A model generated the notes under the pieces. That model was not told the origin of the DNA. It was given only the letters and a program-made list of their open reading frames with translations, and did no database searches. Shown here in pieces: positions 5,414 to 6,225 of a stretch of DNA of 6,225 bases. Position 1 is the stretch's first letter. Each line of letters begins with the position of its first letter. The translations under genes and the position numbers were made by a program. This DNA comes from Eggerthellaceae bacterium. GTDB lineage: Bacteria; Actinomycetota; Coriobacteriia; Coriobacteriales; Eggerthellaceae. The stretch lies in NCBI GenBank assembly GCA_017960005.1, contig JAGCZM010000092.1, forward strand, positions 1-6,225, given 5' to 3'.

Positions 5414-6225
5414 GCAAGATCACCGCCCTCAAACGCCGGTGCAACCGGTGCTTTGCCGAACGCTTGCTCGAGGCTGTATGCGACACGAAGCATGTTTTCA
5501 TCACGGAAGGCGGGAGAGATGAGCTGTGCTCCCACAGGCATGCCCGATTTGTCTCCCAAGCCAAGCGGCATGTTCATGCCGCCGTTGCCGGCGATGTTGA
5601 TGCTGATGGTAAACATGTCGGAAAGATGCATCTCGACCGGATCGGCAATCTCTCCGAACTTAAACGCGGTACGCGGAGCAACCGGAGCCAAAATGCAATC
5701 CACTTTCTCGAATGCTTTTTTGTAATCGTTTGTGATGAGCGTACGCACCTGCTGGGCACGGTAATAGTATTTGTCGTAAACGCCGGAGGACAAAAGATAA
5801 CTGCCGAGCATGATGCGGCGTTTTGCCTCTGTCCCGAATCCCTTGGCACGCGACATTTCGTATTGATCGGCCAAATTGGCATGACCGGGATCGCGGTATC
5901 CGTATCTCACCGAATCAAATCTCGCCAGATTGGAAAACGCCTCACAGGGTCCAAGCACATAGTAAGCGCTCATGGCTGCCTGCGCATGCGGCAAATCGAC
6001 TTCGACGATTTGCGCTCCGGCCGCTTTAAGTGCTTTGGCCGCCTGCTCGACTTTGGCTTTGACCTCTTCATCGAGACCTTGGGCGTTCATGAACGCCGGC
6101 ACGATACCGACCTTCATGCCGGATGCACCTTTGCGCGCTTCCGTCAAAAAGTCCGTCTCGATGGGCTGGCTGGTGCAATCGAGTTCGTCATGTCCTGCCA
6201 AAGCGTTTAATGCCAATGCGGCATC
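5410..6225 (-). CDS. gatA: Asp/Glu-tRNA amidotransferase subunit A, 5' end cut by window edge
   Basis: GatA is the amidase-signature subunit that hydrolyses glutamine and channels ammonia to GatB. The window holds the last 271 residues, starting at DAALALNALAG, about the middle of a protein of roughly 480-490 residues. The Lys-Ser-Ser catalytic triad lies in the missing N-terminal half. Visible family features are ALNALAGHDELD, the segment VGIVPAF, YYVLGPCEAFSNLARFD with RYGYR (substrate-binding region), GTEAKRRIMLGSYLLSSGVYD followed by YYYRAQQVR, DCILAPVAP, and the C-terminal NIAGNGGMNMPLG and GMPVGAQLISP. The last two are variants of the usual NLAG-LP--SVP-G and G-P-G-Q. The TGA overlaps the gatB ATG, so the two subunits are translationally coupled. 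gatC normally lies just upstream and would be beyond the right edge. Confidence 0.97.
   Translation of the reverse strand, partial: DAALALNALAGHDELDCTSQPIETDFLTEARKGASGMKVGIVPAFMNAQGLDEEVKAKVEQAAKALKAAGAQIVEVDLPHAQAAMSAYYVLGPCEAFSNLARFDSVRYGYRDPGHANLADQYEMSRAKGFGTEAKRRIMLGSYLLSSGVYDKYYYRAQQVRTLITNDYKKAFEKVDCILAPVAPRTAFKFGEIADPVEMHLSDMFTISINIAGNGGMNMPLGLGDKSGMPVGAQLISPAFRDENMLRVAYSLEQAFGKAPVAPAFEGGDLA

Noticed and set aside
5383..6210. Plus-strand open frame of 275 codons opposite gatA
   Set aside because: It is a shadow of gatA, which matches its family throughout; the antisense protein has no family features.
1..6225. tRNA or rRNA genes, CRISPR array, transposase or phage genes
   Set aside because: No matching structure, repeat spacing or protein motif was seen on either strand; the coding space is filled by the five genes described.

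Overview
All recognisable genes lie on the minus strand. In transcription order (right to left) they are gatA (3' part only), gatB, a membrane-anchored CapA-family protein, a small transaldolase/fructose-6-phosphate aldolase (fsa), and rho (cut by the left edge of the window). The content is mostly conserved housekeeping. The CapA-like gene and the two intergenic regions are the only parts that look accessory or regulatory.

Organism: moderate GC, a GatCAB amidotransferase, the fsa-rho pair, a Rho with a long charged N-terminal extension, a GatB of the four-cysteine type and a CapA-family surface enzyme together suggest a Gram-positive bacterium. I lean towards Actinobacteria, possibly a Coriobacteriia-like lineage, but Clostridia-like Firmicutes also carry fsa next to rho. 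This is inference from protein character, not a database match.

Right block (3848-6225): gatA and gatB are joined by an ATGA stop/start overlap and encode two subunits of the tRNA-dependent amidotransferase that makes Gln-tRNA(Gln) and/or Asn-tRNA(Asn). gatC is not in the window.

Middle block (2245-3847): after a 61-base gap with a promoter-like sequence built around a 12-bp perfect palindrome comes a 513-residue protein with one transmembrane helix and an extracytoplasmic CapA (poly-gamma-glutamate synthesis type) domain.

Left block (1-2244): a 236-base gap holds a possible promoter, several inverted repeats and a possible 24-codon leader ORF whose stop overlaps the first possible fsa start. 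fsa and rho are then coupled by another ATGA overlap. Residues at two discriminating positions of the fsa product (Glu60, Phe132) point to transaldolase rather than fructose-6-phosphate aldolase activity. I see no rRNA, tRNA, CRISPR array, insertion sequence or phage gene. I found no clearly new system. The best leads are the leader region upstream of fsa-rho, the palindromic capA promoter region and an insertion in GatB.
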